NCBI GenBank assembly: GCA_020634245.1
Contig: JACKCC010000018.1
Coordinates: forward strand, 99,123 to 163,122
Length of the DNA: 64,000 bases
Origin: Ardenticatenaceae bacterium
GTDB lineage: Bacteria > Chloroflexota > Anaerolineae > Promineifilales > Promineifilaceae
Reading direction: 5' to 3'
The notes under the pieces are model-generated. The model worked only from the letters and a program-made list of their open reading frames with translations. It was not told the DNA's origin and did not search any database. Below are positions 41,065-49,438 of the stretch, piece by piece. Each line of letters opens with the position of its first letter. Position 1 is the first letter of the stretch. The position numbers and the translations under genes were made by a program.

Positions 41065-42099
41065 TTAAATCATTCCCTTTAGTTGAAGTTGATCTGCATG
41101 ATGACAGGCTACATAATGTTCTGGGGCAACTTCACGCCACTGCGGCGTTTCCTTTCTGCACTCTTCGGTTGCATACAGACAACGTGGGTGGAAATAGCAG
41201 CCGCTCGGTGGATTAGCCGGATTAGCGACTTCACCGGGAAGGATGATTCGCTCTGATTTACGCGTTGGATCCGGCTGCGGTACTGCTGATAGCAATGCTT
41301 CTGTATATGGATGACGGGGATGACTGAAAATTTCGTCCGAATTCGCTAACTCGACGATTTTGCCTACGTACATCACGGCTAACCGGTCGGAAATATGTTC
41401 CACCACCGCCAGATCGTGCGCGATAAAAATATAGGAAAGATTCAGATCACGTTGCAGATCCTTCAACAGGTTGAGAATCTGTGCCTGGATCGACACGTCG
41501 AGCGCCGACACCGATTCATCACAAACAATGAGCTGTGGGTTGCACACCAGGGACCGGGCAATCCCGATTCGCTGGCGCTGACCGCCACTGAAAGCATGAG
41601 GATAACGCCGCAGGTGATTTTCTTCCAGGCCAACGACCTTGAGCGTTTCCAGAACAATATCACGTGCTTCATTCCCTTGGGCTAGTTTGTTATAAACCAA
41701 CGGTTCCTTCACGATGTCTAACACGGTCATACGGGGGTCAAGAGAAGAGTATGGGTCTTGGAAGATCATGTGGAAATGGCGCCTGGCAGCTCGCAGTTCT
41801 TTGCCCTTTAGTGAAGTTAGATCCACCCACTTATCATCTACAAGCAAATTCACCTGCCCGCGAGTAGGTTCAATCGCCCTTACAATACATCGCCCCAATG
41901 TTGTCTTGCCGCAGCCGGATTCGCCAACAATTGAAAGGGTTTCGCCTGCCTTAACGTACAAATTAACATCGTCAACGGCACGTACATGACCGGCAACACG
42001 CTTCACTATGCCTTTCGTGATTTCAAAATGTTTGGTCAGGCCTTGAACATCAAGAATCTTTTTACCTTCAGTTAGGTTAGATATTTGTCCACTCATCAT
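41065..42099 (-). CDS. Opp/Dpp-type ABC transporter ATPase (DppF/OppF-like)
   Basis: ATP-binding subunit of an oligopeptide/oligosaccharide-type importer. Walker A GESGCGKTTLGR, Q-loop MIFQDPYSSLDPRM, signature FSGGQRQRIGIARSL, Walker B LIVCDESVSALD, switch His in FIAHDLAVVEHI, and the C-terminal oligopeptide/dipeptide domain with Cys residues (SGCYFHPRCLYATEECRKE), which bind an Fe-S cluster in some homologues. The tandem ATG at 42099/42096 follows CGGAG. It overlaps the upstream ATPase gene. Surrounded by GH32 genes, it more likely imports fructo-oligosaccharides than peptides. Confidence 0.93.
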   Translation of the reverse strand: MMSGQISNLTEGKKILDVQGLTKHFEITKGIVKRVAGHVRAVDDVNLYVKAGETLSIVGESGCGKTTLGRCIVRAIEPTRGQVNLLVDDKWVDLTSLKGKELRAARRHFHMIFQDPYSSLDPRMTVLDIVKEPLVYNKLAQGNEARDIVLETLKVVGLEENHLRRYPHAFSGGQRQRIGIARSLVCNPQLIVCDESVSALDVSIQAQILNLLKDLQRDLNLSYIFIAHDLAVVEHISDRLAVMYVGKIVELANSDEIFSHPRHPYTEALLSAVPQPDPTRKSERIILPGEVANPANPPSGCYFHPRCLYATEECRKETPQWREVAPEHYVACHHADQLQLKGMI

Positions 42100-43099
42100 C
42101 TTGCTCCGTTTCTTGGCTGTACAGGAAGCAGCGCACAAAATGCCCTTCCTCTTTTTCAGTAAGCGCCGGCATCATTTTGTTGCACTGACCAGCTATTGCT
42201 TCTGGGCAACGTGAGAAAAACCCGCATTGTGGTGATAAATCCATAGGGATTGGCACCGTGCCGCTGATAACTTCCAGTTTATCAACCCGCTGACCTGGCC
42301 GAGGGATGGAACGCACCAACCGTTGGGTGTAAGGGTGTAGAGGGTTCGCAAACAGTTCTTCAGTCGTCGTGCTTTCCACTACCTGCCCTAAATACATGAC
42401 ATAGACGCGGTCAACGGTTTCGGCAATCACGGCCATATTGTGCGTGATGTAAACAATTGACATGTCTTCCTCACGCTGAAGCTCTTTCATCAAGTCAAGA
42501 ATCTGTGCCTGGATGGTTACATCCAGGGCAGTTGTCGGTTCATCCGCCAGTACGATCTTGGGGTTGCAACTCAGGGCTAGTGCAATCATGGCCCGCTGGC
42601 GCATACCACCCGAAAGTTGATGTGGATATTCGTCAAAGCGTTGGGCCGGGTTTGAAATACCTACCCGGTTAAGAAGGCGGATTACGTGTTCGCGAATTTC
42701 ATTCCGACTGAGTGAGGTATGAAGAGCCACCATTTCACTGATTTGGTGGCCGATGGTATAAACAGGAGAAAAAGCGGTCATCGGCTCCTGAAACACCATA
42801 GCAATATCGTTTCCTCGAATAGAACGCAAGTCTGCCGAGTTGGGTTCAAAGGAGAAAATATCCACTTCGGTTCCGTCTTTGCGTTTGAGAACGGCCGTTC
42901 CCTTCACTATCTCCCCCGGCGGTTGTACAAGACGCAAAATTGACTGGGCCATGACGCTTTTTCCGCAGCCGGATTCGCCAATCACGCCAATCGTCTCCTG
43001 ATCGCCAACAGTGATATCCACGCCATTCACGGCCTTAACCACTCCTTCATCGAGGAAGAAAAAGGATTTCAAGTTTTTAATTTCTAATCGATTTGTCAT
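42077..43099 (-). CDS. Opp/Dpp-type ABC transporter ATPase (DppD/OppD-like)
   Basis: Partner ATPase of the same importer. Walker A GESGCGKSVMAQS, MVFQEPMTAFSPVYTIG, signature LSGGMRQRAMIALAL, Walker B IVLADEPTTALD and YITHNMAVIAET. The C-terminal oligopeptide domain is present (PQCGFFSRCPEAIAGQCN). ATG 43099 (MTNRLEIKNLK) follows AAAGGTG; the frame runs 57 bases further up without support. An ACGGCCGT copy is at 42893. Confidence 0.93.
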   Translation of the reverse strand: MTNRLEIKNLKSFFFLDEGVVKAVNGVDITVGDQETIGVIGESGCGKSVMAQSILRLVQPPGEIVKGTAVLKRKDGTEVDIFSFEPNSADLRSIRGNDIAMVFQEPMTAFSPVYTIGHQISEMVALHTSLSRNEIREHVIRLLNRVGISNPAQRFDEYPHQLSGGMRQRAMIALALSCNPKIVLADEPTTALDVTIQAQILDLMKELQREEDMSIVYITHNMAVIAETVDRVYVMYLGQVVESTTTEELFANPLHPYTQRLVRSIPRPGQRVDKLEVISGTVPIPMDLSPQCGFFSRCPEAIAGQCNKMMPALTEKEEGHFVRCFLYSQETEQDDEWTNI

Positions 43100-43203
43100 T
43101 TGTGCACCTTTCAATCGTAAGCTTTGCAACGCTCTCAGAAACCCTACGCATTGCAAACGAAAGCGGTCTAATCCGAAATGCGCTCGCAGACTATCAGGCC
43201 AGA

Positions 43204-44397
43204 TTAACGTGTATACGGATCTGCTGCATCGCGCAAGCCGTCCCCGATGAAGTTGAATAGGATAACGGCTAGAATAATCGCCAGACAGGGATACAGAATC
43301 CAGGGATAAAAAGCGATGACGGTCATATCCTGAGCTTGTTGAAGTAGTGACCCCCAGCTTACGTCGGGTGGATTGATACCCAATCCCAAGAAGCTGAGCG
43401 TTGTTTCGCCGAGGATCATCCCTGGGATGGAGATGGTGATGTGGACGATTAAGTAACTGGTGAATCCAGGAAGTAGATGCCTGAAAATGATCGCCAGATC
43501 GCTGGCTGAGGAAATCTTGGCCGCAGTCACGTAATCATCCTCTCGTAGAGAGATGATTTTCCCGCGCACAACCCGTGCCAGCCCTGTCCATCCCACCAAA
43601 GACAGGATGACGGTAATGGCGAAGAAGGTCTGGATACCTGTCCAGTCCCGTGGGATGGCGGCTGAAAGCGCCATCCACAATGGAATCTGGGGGATGCTCA
43701 TGAAGAATTCGATGATCCGTTGGATCAATAAATCGACGGTGCCGCCAAAATATCCGGAGACACCCCCGAAAAAAATGCCCAATATAAAGCTGATAATGAC
43801 ACCGCCAAAACCGATGAAGAGAGAAACCCGTCCCGCAAACGCAATCCGCGAAAACAGGTCGCGGCCAAGATGATCGCTGCCCAGCAATAAAAAGGGATAA
43901 TCTTCAGATTCGATCCCAAACAGGTGAATATCACTCGAAATCACTCCCCACATCTTATATGGCTCGCCTCGTACAAATAATCGAATTGGGTAGCGAACGG
44001 CCGTATCCTCTACAAAAGAATACGTAAAAGTCGCTTCATCTAGCTCGCTGGCGCGTCCATACACGAACGGTAAGTGGAAATTTCCCTGTTCATCTCGAAT
44101 GTGAATCTTGCTTGGACTTGCATACAAATAATCGCCAAAGCGGGACACCTGGCTGTAAGGAGAAACAAAATTAGCAAAGATTGCCATCAAGTAGATGGCA
44201 CTCAAAATATAGAAACTCACAACAGCGAGCTTATGCTTTTTGAACTTTTCCAGCATCAGCCGATATTGTCCGGCATCAATGAGCTTCTCAGCCACCTCCT
44301 GGCGACGGGCGCGTGTGCCACTGTAACGCTTATGTAACTCCTTCGCCCGGCGGTTTACGTAATGGTCTGATTGTTGATTGGAAACTGTACTTGCCAT
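43204..44397 (-). CDS. Opp/Dpp-type ABC transporter permease (DppC/OppC-like)
   Basis: Inner-membrane permease, 397 residues, with an unusually long N-terminal hydrophilic segment and a large loop (residues about 75-150) before the conserved LLGSDHLGRDLFSRIAFAGRVSLFIG. The ABC-coupling EAA loop is ARVVRGKIISLREDDYVTAAKISSA, and the C-terminus LSFLGLGINPPDVSWGSLLQQAQD is diagnostic. The start has GGGAGG eight bases upstream. The partner DppB permease and the binding protein, expected upstream on this strand, are missing because an IS630 end lies only 25 bp away, so this transporter may be broken or split. Confidence 0.93.
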   Translation of the reverse strand: MASTVSNQQSDHYVNRRAKELHKRYSGTRARRQEVAEKLIDAGQYRLMLEKFKKHKLAVVSFYILSAIYLMAIFANFVSPYSQVSRFGDYLYASPSKIHIRDEQGNFHLPFVYGRASELDEATFTYSFVEDTAVRYPIRLFVRGEPYKMWGVISSDIHLFGIESEDYPFLLLGSDHLGRDLFSRIAFAGRVSLFIGFGGVIISFILGIFFGGVSGYFGGTVDLLIQRIIEFFMSIPQIPLWMALSAAIPRDWTGIQTFFAITVILSLVGWTGLARVVRGKIISLREDDYVTAAKISSASDLAIIFRHLLPGFTSYLIVHITISIPGMILGETTLSFLGLGINPPDVSWGSLLQQAQDMTVIAFYPWILYPCLAIILAVILFNFIGDGLRDAADPYTR

Positions 44398-44422
44398 TGG
44401 AACCTCCCGTTCCTAAGTTGTT

Positions 44423-44530
44423 TATACCCAGCACGGGCATAGAGTGACATTTCAATTTTGATTATGATTGGCAAACAGGTCGGGAAAGATATACTTTGTC
44501 ATTTTTGCCAATCAGAGGACAAGATGATTA
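44423..44530. mobile_element. IS630 5'-end fragment
   Basis: Starts with the terminal repeat TATACCCAGCACGGGCATAG and matches the 5' end of the IS630 element at 16-19.5 kb (reverse orientation there, 18436-18512 and 19487-19522), through the start codon of the transposase (AAGATGATTA). It is cut after GATTA by an IS1-type end. Confidence 0.88.
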
Positions 44531-44968
44531 GGTAGTGGTAAATATTTGACTGATGGTATCATAGAAACATGATAACGCAGATAATTGTAAATCGCTGTAA
44601 AAAATGTCAAAGTGTAAACATTGTCAAGAATGGCAAGACGAAAGCAGGTAGGCAAAAGTATCATTGTAAAGCATGCGATGCATACGGAACTCTGAACCCG
44701 TCTGTTCAATACACGCCTGAACGTAAAGCTGAGATATTACGAGCTTATCATGAACGCTCCAGCTTACGGGGTGTTGCCCGAACTTTCGGTGTTGCTCGCC
44801 AAACTGTGGCTAAATGGCTAAAGGAAAAGGCCGATTCATTGCCCGAAATGCCTCCGTTGGAGGAAGCACGACCTGACGATGTGCTGGAATTAGATGAATT
44901 GTGGTCATTTGTCGAGTCAAAAAAAACAAACGATGGATTTGGATAGCCTTGTGTCGTCGGACACGGAA
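44531..44968 (+). mobile_element. IS1-family remnant, cut by IS3-type copy 2
   Basis: Begins GGTAGTGGTAAAT, similar to the IS1 terminal repeat, directly at the end of the IS630 fragment. It carries an insA-like frame and the start of insB, and is truncated at 44969 by the second IS3-type copy. Confidence 0.8.
44569..44946 (+). pseudogene. IS1 InsA-like frame with slippery site, 3' truncated
   Basis: A zinc-finger (CKKCQSVNIVKNGK, YHCKACDAYG) and HTH (SLRGVARTFGVARQTVAKWL) typical of IS1 InsA, then ELDELWSFVESKK. At TCAAAAAAAAC the 0 frame ends soon (TAG 44944), whereas the -1 frame continues KRWIWIALCRRTR, the InsB sequence. This conserves the IS1-type -1 frameshift arrangement, but the element ends 25 bases later, so no transposase is made. 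Confidence 0.8.
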
Positions 44969-46574
44969 TGTGTCAATAGTTTTGAGACACGAAAACCGAT
45001 AAATTAGTGAGCAATCTCTCGCTCACCGGGCTGATGGATAAGGGGATAACTCTCCGCTGCGCTGCGAGTTACCCCCTTACCCACAGCCTCTACGACGACT
45101 GACCATCCCTCTCCAGAGGGGGATTAATCCAGACGGCCGTTGGCAACTTCGGGGCAACGGGCTGACCCTGCACAAAGCGTTCTGGATACTTCTCCAAAAG
45201 CGGCCGTTAACACCGCTTGACGCTTGACCCTCAATTCAGCTGACCTGTCCATAATAGACCGTGGCCGGGTGTCAGGCCCAGGCTGGTATGCCGGTGCTCA
45301 TGGATTTGTACCAATGGAAGAACAGCCGCGCCCAGGTACGGGCATGGTGTAGAGAGCCAAACCGGTCCGGAATAATCCGGACAGTGTTCATCGTTTGAAC
45401 TGCGCCTCAGAAAAGGATTGTCATCAGGTGTAAGGTCAGGGAATGGCTCTTGCCCACCCCAGGTCGGCCAACAGCAGGGCCAACGTCTTGCTAGTCATGG
45501 AACTGCCCCGGTCAGCATGGAGAACCAACTGTTCTGGTTCGAGAAATCCCTGTTTGGTGCAGCTGTCGGCCACCAACTGTTTGGCCAATGATGCAGTTCC
45601 CGCTGAGCGATCAGGTAACCGACCACATAGCGGCTGAAGATATCGAGAATGGTGTACATGTAATAGTAGACGTGGGGCTGCAGGCCCCAGCGGCTTAGTG
45701 ATGTCCCGACCACCTGATTGGAGTCATGGCCGCAGTTCTGGTTTTCTTTGTAGACTGGATGCCGTTTCTGGTTACGCCGTTCGTGTACCTCAGCGTTTTG
45801 CCGCAGGATACGATACATCGTGCTCGCCGAGCAGAGATATTCCCCCCTCATCAGCAGTGTGCCATACACCTGGCGCGGCGAGCTGTCCACAAAGCGCTCA
45901 CTGTTGAGCATGGCCCGCACCGCTTCCCGTTCCGCCAGTGGCGACGCTCGTGGTGATGGGGTTACTGCCTTCGATTCCCGAACTGGCTTTTCCTGCTGCT
46001 GCCCGGTAGTAGCTGCTGCTACGGGGATAGGCCAGGTGGCGACATGCCTCCTGCGTGCTGGTCTGTTCAGCCAATTCGGTCACATTCTCTCTCACGATTC
46101 GTCTCGGTTTCCTGTTCAGGGTAATCCCCAGTATCTCGGAGAGTTTTTTGCACCCTCGATAATCAGTTCCGCTTTCACCTGTCGGCTCAGTCAGGCAGCG
46201 TAATAGCGCATCTCTTCGGCTTCAGAATTGCTTTTCGGCCCTCGTTTTCCAAGGGTGCCAACCCCGCCAGTTGTCCGGCTTCTTACCTGCGTCGCCAGGT
46301 GGTCAGGTGGGATGAATACAACCCTTCCGGCGCAACAATAATCGCCAATACCTCCAGTTTGCTCTGGCACTAACTCTTTAAGGCAGTTTATGGCGACGGG
46401 TGAGGTCTTTTCTTGCTTTTGGTCCGGGGCAATACCTCTGGATCAGGCCGGTTGTCGGCACCTATGCCATTTTTGTTGAGTTTCTCTCCATTCTTTTGTG
46501 TCATGATGTTCCTCTTCGCCCTCAAATTCTACACTAAATTCTGAGTATGAAGTGTCCCACCCTATATTGACACA
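44969..46574 (-). mobile_element. IS3-type insertion sequence, copy 2 (decayed)
   Basis: Same orientation and termini as copy 1 (TGTGTCAATAG to TATTGACACA) but 1606 bp against 1633 bp, with dozens of single-base insertions and deletions scattered along both reading frames, so neither orfA nor orfB is intact. Longer surviving pieces of orfB lie around 45495-45920. The many indels with few substitutions are atypical for slow decay and could also indicate assembly or sequencing error. Confidence 0.88.
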
Positions 46575-47784
46575 ATGGGACCTTGAAGACTCTCATCTAA
46601 GGGTCTACAAAACGGTAGAGCTATTCTCGTCACGAATCATCAAAGCTACTATTACCGAGGAGGCTCAAGTTGATATTTGGTTTATTGTAATTCCCGATGA
46701 AATTTACAAATATTGTCGTCCAAAATCAGTTGTTGAAGCCAGTTTAAAAATCGGCTCAAAAAATAGAATCAGTCGCAAAGTATTAAAGCAATTAAAAACC
46801 CAAATGTCCTTCTTGCCAGAATATCAAGAAGATAAAGTAGCGCCATATTATTTCGAACTCAATTTTCACAACCAACTTAAAGCCAGGCTACTAAACTCAA
46901 GAGCAATAACACAAATTATCAGGGAAAGCACCATAGCCCCTTGGGATTTTCCTGACGGCAAAGGGAATCCCGCAAGGGGCATGGACAAGATGCAGGCTTC
47001 AGTGGCATGGAATATATCAACAGCTACGTTTTACAAGTGTGGTGGAAGACCTTGGAAAATTAACGAAATACGAGATGGGGTTTGCTACATTGGTCTTGTT
47101 TTCAAACAATTGCCTGAAAATTCTGCTGGAGGAAATGCCTGCTGCGCCGCACAAATGTTTTTGGACTCAGGTGATGGTGTCGTTTTCAAAGGAAATGTAG
47201 GCCCTTGGTATAATCCAGAAGTTGGTGATTACCATTTGGATAGAAAAGCTGCGGCTAAGTTAGTCGCGCTAGCTATGGATACTTATAAAACGAATATGGG
47301 CAAAATGCCTTCAGAGTTGTTTCTACACGGCAAAGTCCAATTCAATGCTGCTGAGTGGGCAGGTTTTAGAGACGCCGTAGAGAGTGGAACAAACTTAGTA
47401 GGTGTAAGAATCAGAGAAAGCAATGACCTAAAGTTATTCCGAAAGGGAAAGATGCCTGTGCTTAGAGGTAGTGCTTATATACATTCAAAAAGAAAGGCTT
47501 ATTTATGGAGCAAAGGCTATATTCCCCGATTACAAACATACCCAGGGCGAGAAGTTCCCAATCCATTGCATATTGACGTTTGTAGAGGAAATGTTGATAT
47601 TGAGGTTGTACTAAACGATTTACTTGCGTTAACGAAGTTAAATTACAACACTTGCATCTTTGCAGATGGAGTTCCTGTAACTTTACGTTTTGCAGATGCA
47701 GTTGGTGAGATTCTGACTGCTGGACCTATATCAAATAATGATGAAGGAAATTTAGTACCATTGCCCTTCAGACACTATATTTAA
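46552..47784 (+). pseudogene. prokaryotic Argonaute, 5'-truncated (MID-PIWI), catalytically dead
   Basis: About 403 native codons from 46575; the open frame begins on a GTG inside the IS3 end. The MID part is VDIWFIVIPDEIYKYCRP and FHNQLKARLLNSRAITQIIREST, the 5'-phosphate-binding region. The PIWI domain runs from SVAWNISTATFYKCGGRPWKI through NACCAAQMFLDSGDGVVFKG and FADGVPVTLRFADAVGEIL. Catalytic aspartates are missing: the first site reads YIGLVF instead of the usual Gly-x-Asp, and the region FLHGKVQF replaces His-Arg-Asp. It was therefore a guide-binding, non-slicing pAgo (long-B or short class), which usually act with a separate effector. The 5' half is lost upstream of the IS. No ACGGCCGT copies. 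Confidence 0.85.
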
Positions 47785-47809
47785 GTGTTTTCAATATACG
47801 TCCAATTAC

Positions 47810-48007
47810 ATGCGACGATTACTGGCTGGCCTTTTACTTTTCTTGAGCTGCGTGGAGAGCCAGGCCAGCACCCAGGCGCAAAGCGATCCCGTCAGCGAAG
47901 TCATCCAGCGCGTCAACGCCCTCCAGGCCACCTACGGCGTGCCCCCTACCAAATCGACAGCGCCCTCATGGCTGCGGCTCAGGCTACATTCTTTCGACGG
48001 TAATTGA
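47810..48007 (+). pseudogene. truncated duplicate of the CAP-domain gene
   Basis: Starts MRRLLAGLLLFLSC and continues AQSDPVSEVIQRVNALQATYGVPP, near-identical to the start of the gene at 49439. A one-base deletion in the C run shifts the frame just after GVPP, and similarity ends at about 47985. Homology begins almost exactly at the start codon; upstream sequences differ. Confidence 0.88.
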
Positions 48008-48037
48008 TATCCGCCGCATTCCCAGTTTGAAGCATCC

Positions 48038-48508
48038 TCATTTCGTCAATAATGGCAGGTAGGTTTTCCCTTGATAATATGGACAGGTAACATTCGCGAT
48101 ATCAACAACGGGTGAGCTGCCTGTGGCGAAGCCAGTGAGAGTGACTGCATATTGCCGGCCCATGTCCGGGATTCCACTGACATTCTTGCCGCCGCAGGCT
48201 ACTTTAAGCCCATTACCTAACATTGGACCAGTCAGGTAAGCCGAATTTTCAAAGAAGCCGTTCATATGAGCGCGCACCTTGCCGTCAATGGCTATTTCGA
48301 TGTGGTTAAAGGACGAGTCAGCAGTATAGGCGTAGAAATAGCGCAGGTTGATTAGACAGCTTCCGGCCGTTTCAACATCCTGAACACAATAAGGATTGCT
48401 GACGGTCATTGTAACAGCCTGTGGAGCGGTATGAACCGGCTCGCCCGCGAGGGCCAGCGTCAGACCCAGTATTATCATTGCCAGTAGACAGGTTCGCATT
48501 ACGCGCAT
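48038..48508 (-). CDS. secreted small Cys-containing protein, paralogue A
   Basis: No known domain recognised. A signal peptide covers about residues 1-28 (MRTCLLAMIILGLTLALAGEPVHT). The mature part shares a pattern with the next gene: TVSNPYC, then a Cys and a Leu/Asn-rich strand (SCLINLRYFYAYT), then FF, then VACGG, then DIANVTCP, four cysteines likely forming two disulfides. The ATG at 48508 follows GGAGCGTC. It is 15 bp after its paralogue on the same strand, an operon of two. Confidence 0.75.
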   Translation of the reverse strand: MRVMRTCLLAMIILGLTLALAGEPVHTAPQAVTMTVSNPYCVQDVETAGSCLINLRYFYAYTADSSFNHIEIAIDGKVRAHMNGFFENSAYLTGPMLGNGLKVACGGKNVSGIPDMGRQYAVTLTGFATGSSPVVDIANVTCPYYQGKTYLPLLTK

Positions 48509-48523
48509 AACTGACGCTCCACA

Positions 48524-49048
48524 TCACGGATTAAATGCTGGGCAGGTCACGTTGGCGATGTCGGTGGACATGGGGTTACGGCTTGAATCCAGCGGCTGTA
48601 TGGTGACTCCGTACACATTGCCAAACTGGCTGCCTGCCCCGCCCGCATTCGGCGGCCCGCAAGCCACGATCAGGCCGTCGGGAACCATGTCATAGCTGTA
48701 GGTGATCGTCCCTTCAAAAAAGGCGGTGGCGTTGTAGCGCTTTTTGCCGCTGATTGTGATTGCCAGCCAGGTCATAAACGGCGCGCTGCTCTGATTGTCA
48801 GTGGTCTGGATGAAACGAAAGTTGATCGAGCACTTGTCAACGGCCGGATCGGGTTGGTAGCAGTACGGATTGGAAACGGTGAATGAAGTCAAGCTATTGG
48901 GAGAATTTGGATCGGCTTGGGTCCCGCTCGGCCCCGTGAGCGGCGGCGGAGTGGGCGGTGCTGTTTGGGCAGATGTAAGGTTATCCCCCATAAACATGCC
49001 ACCCATGAATATTAATACTAGGCCCCCCACGAAGACAAATTTGCGCAT
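48524..49048 (-). CDS. secreted small Cys-containing protein, paralogue B
   Basis: Signal peptide MRKFVFVGGLVLIFMGGMFMG followed by a Pro-rich stretch (TAPPTPPPLTGPSG), then the shared domain: TVSNPYC, KCSINFRFIQTT, FFEGTITYS, LIVACGPP and DIANVTCPAF. ATG 49048 has AAGGAGA upstream and is preferred over the longer frame. Similar in plan to paralogue A; together they define a small exported family whose function I cannot name. Likely beta-rich and surface-exposed. Confidence 0.75.
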   Translation of the reverse strand: MRKFVFVGGLVLIFMGGMFMGDNLTSAQTAPPTPPPLTGPSGTQADPNSPNSLTSFTVSNPYCYQPDPAVDKCSINFRFIQTTDNQSSAPFMTWLAITISGKKRYNATAFFEGTITYSYDMVPDGLIVACGPPNAGGAGSQFGNVYGVTIQPLDSSRNPMSTDIANVTCPAFNP

Positions 49049-49438
49049 ATTATCTCCTTGGCTTTTGTAAGAATAGTAGCGTTGGTATGTTTGAATTATA
49101 GCATGCCTTCGTGATTGCAACATTAGTGGTTGCTGATGGTTTGAAAAACGCCATGGTACGCGATCCGGCGGGTGCTGGCGAACAAAAGGCTGCTCAATAT
49201 CGCTTGCACCTGACTCGCGCAGACCGCGCTTTTTTGATATATTGTATCATTCTTAAGCTGTACTGCTTGGGACAACCTGCACTATCCCGCCGCCGCAGAT
49301 GAAGCTGGGCGTTAGATACAAGCAAAATTCGCATTTGGGGGCATTAGTAGGGATCGCGGGGTGAAATCATTGGGGAATGGTAAACGGCCGTACACCCTAA
49401 ACATCTGAAACCCATCACCCCATCACTTATCCTGTAAC
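49049..49438. other. divergent intergenic region, 390 bp
   Basis: Between the secreted-protein pair (minus) and the CAP gene (plus). It holds both promoter regions and an ACGGCCGT copy at 49385. A short open frame at 49111-49302 has no protein-like character. No RNA gene or strong hairpin was seen. Confidence 0.5.

Noticed and set aside
41065..43099. Operon calling as dipeptide transporter by name
   Set aside because: Opp-type ATPases do not reveal the substrate; with GH32 neighbours and no binding protein, a peptide-specific name would mislead.
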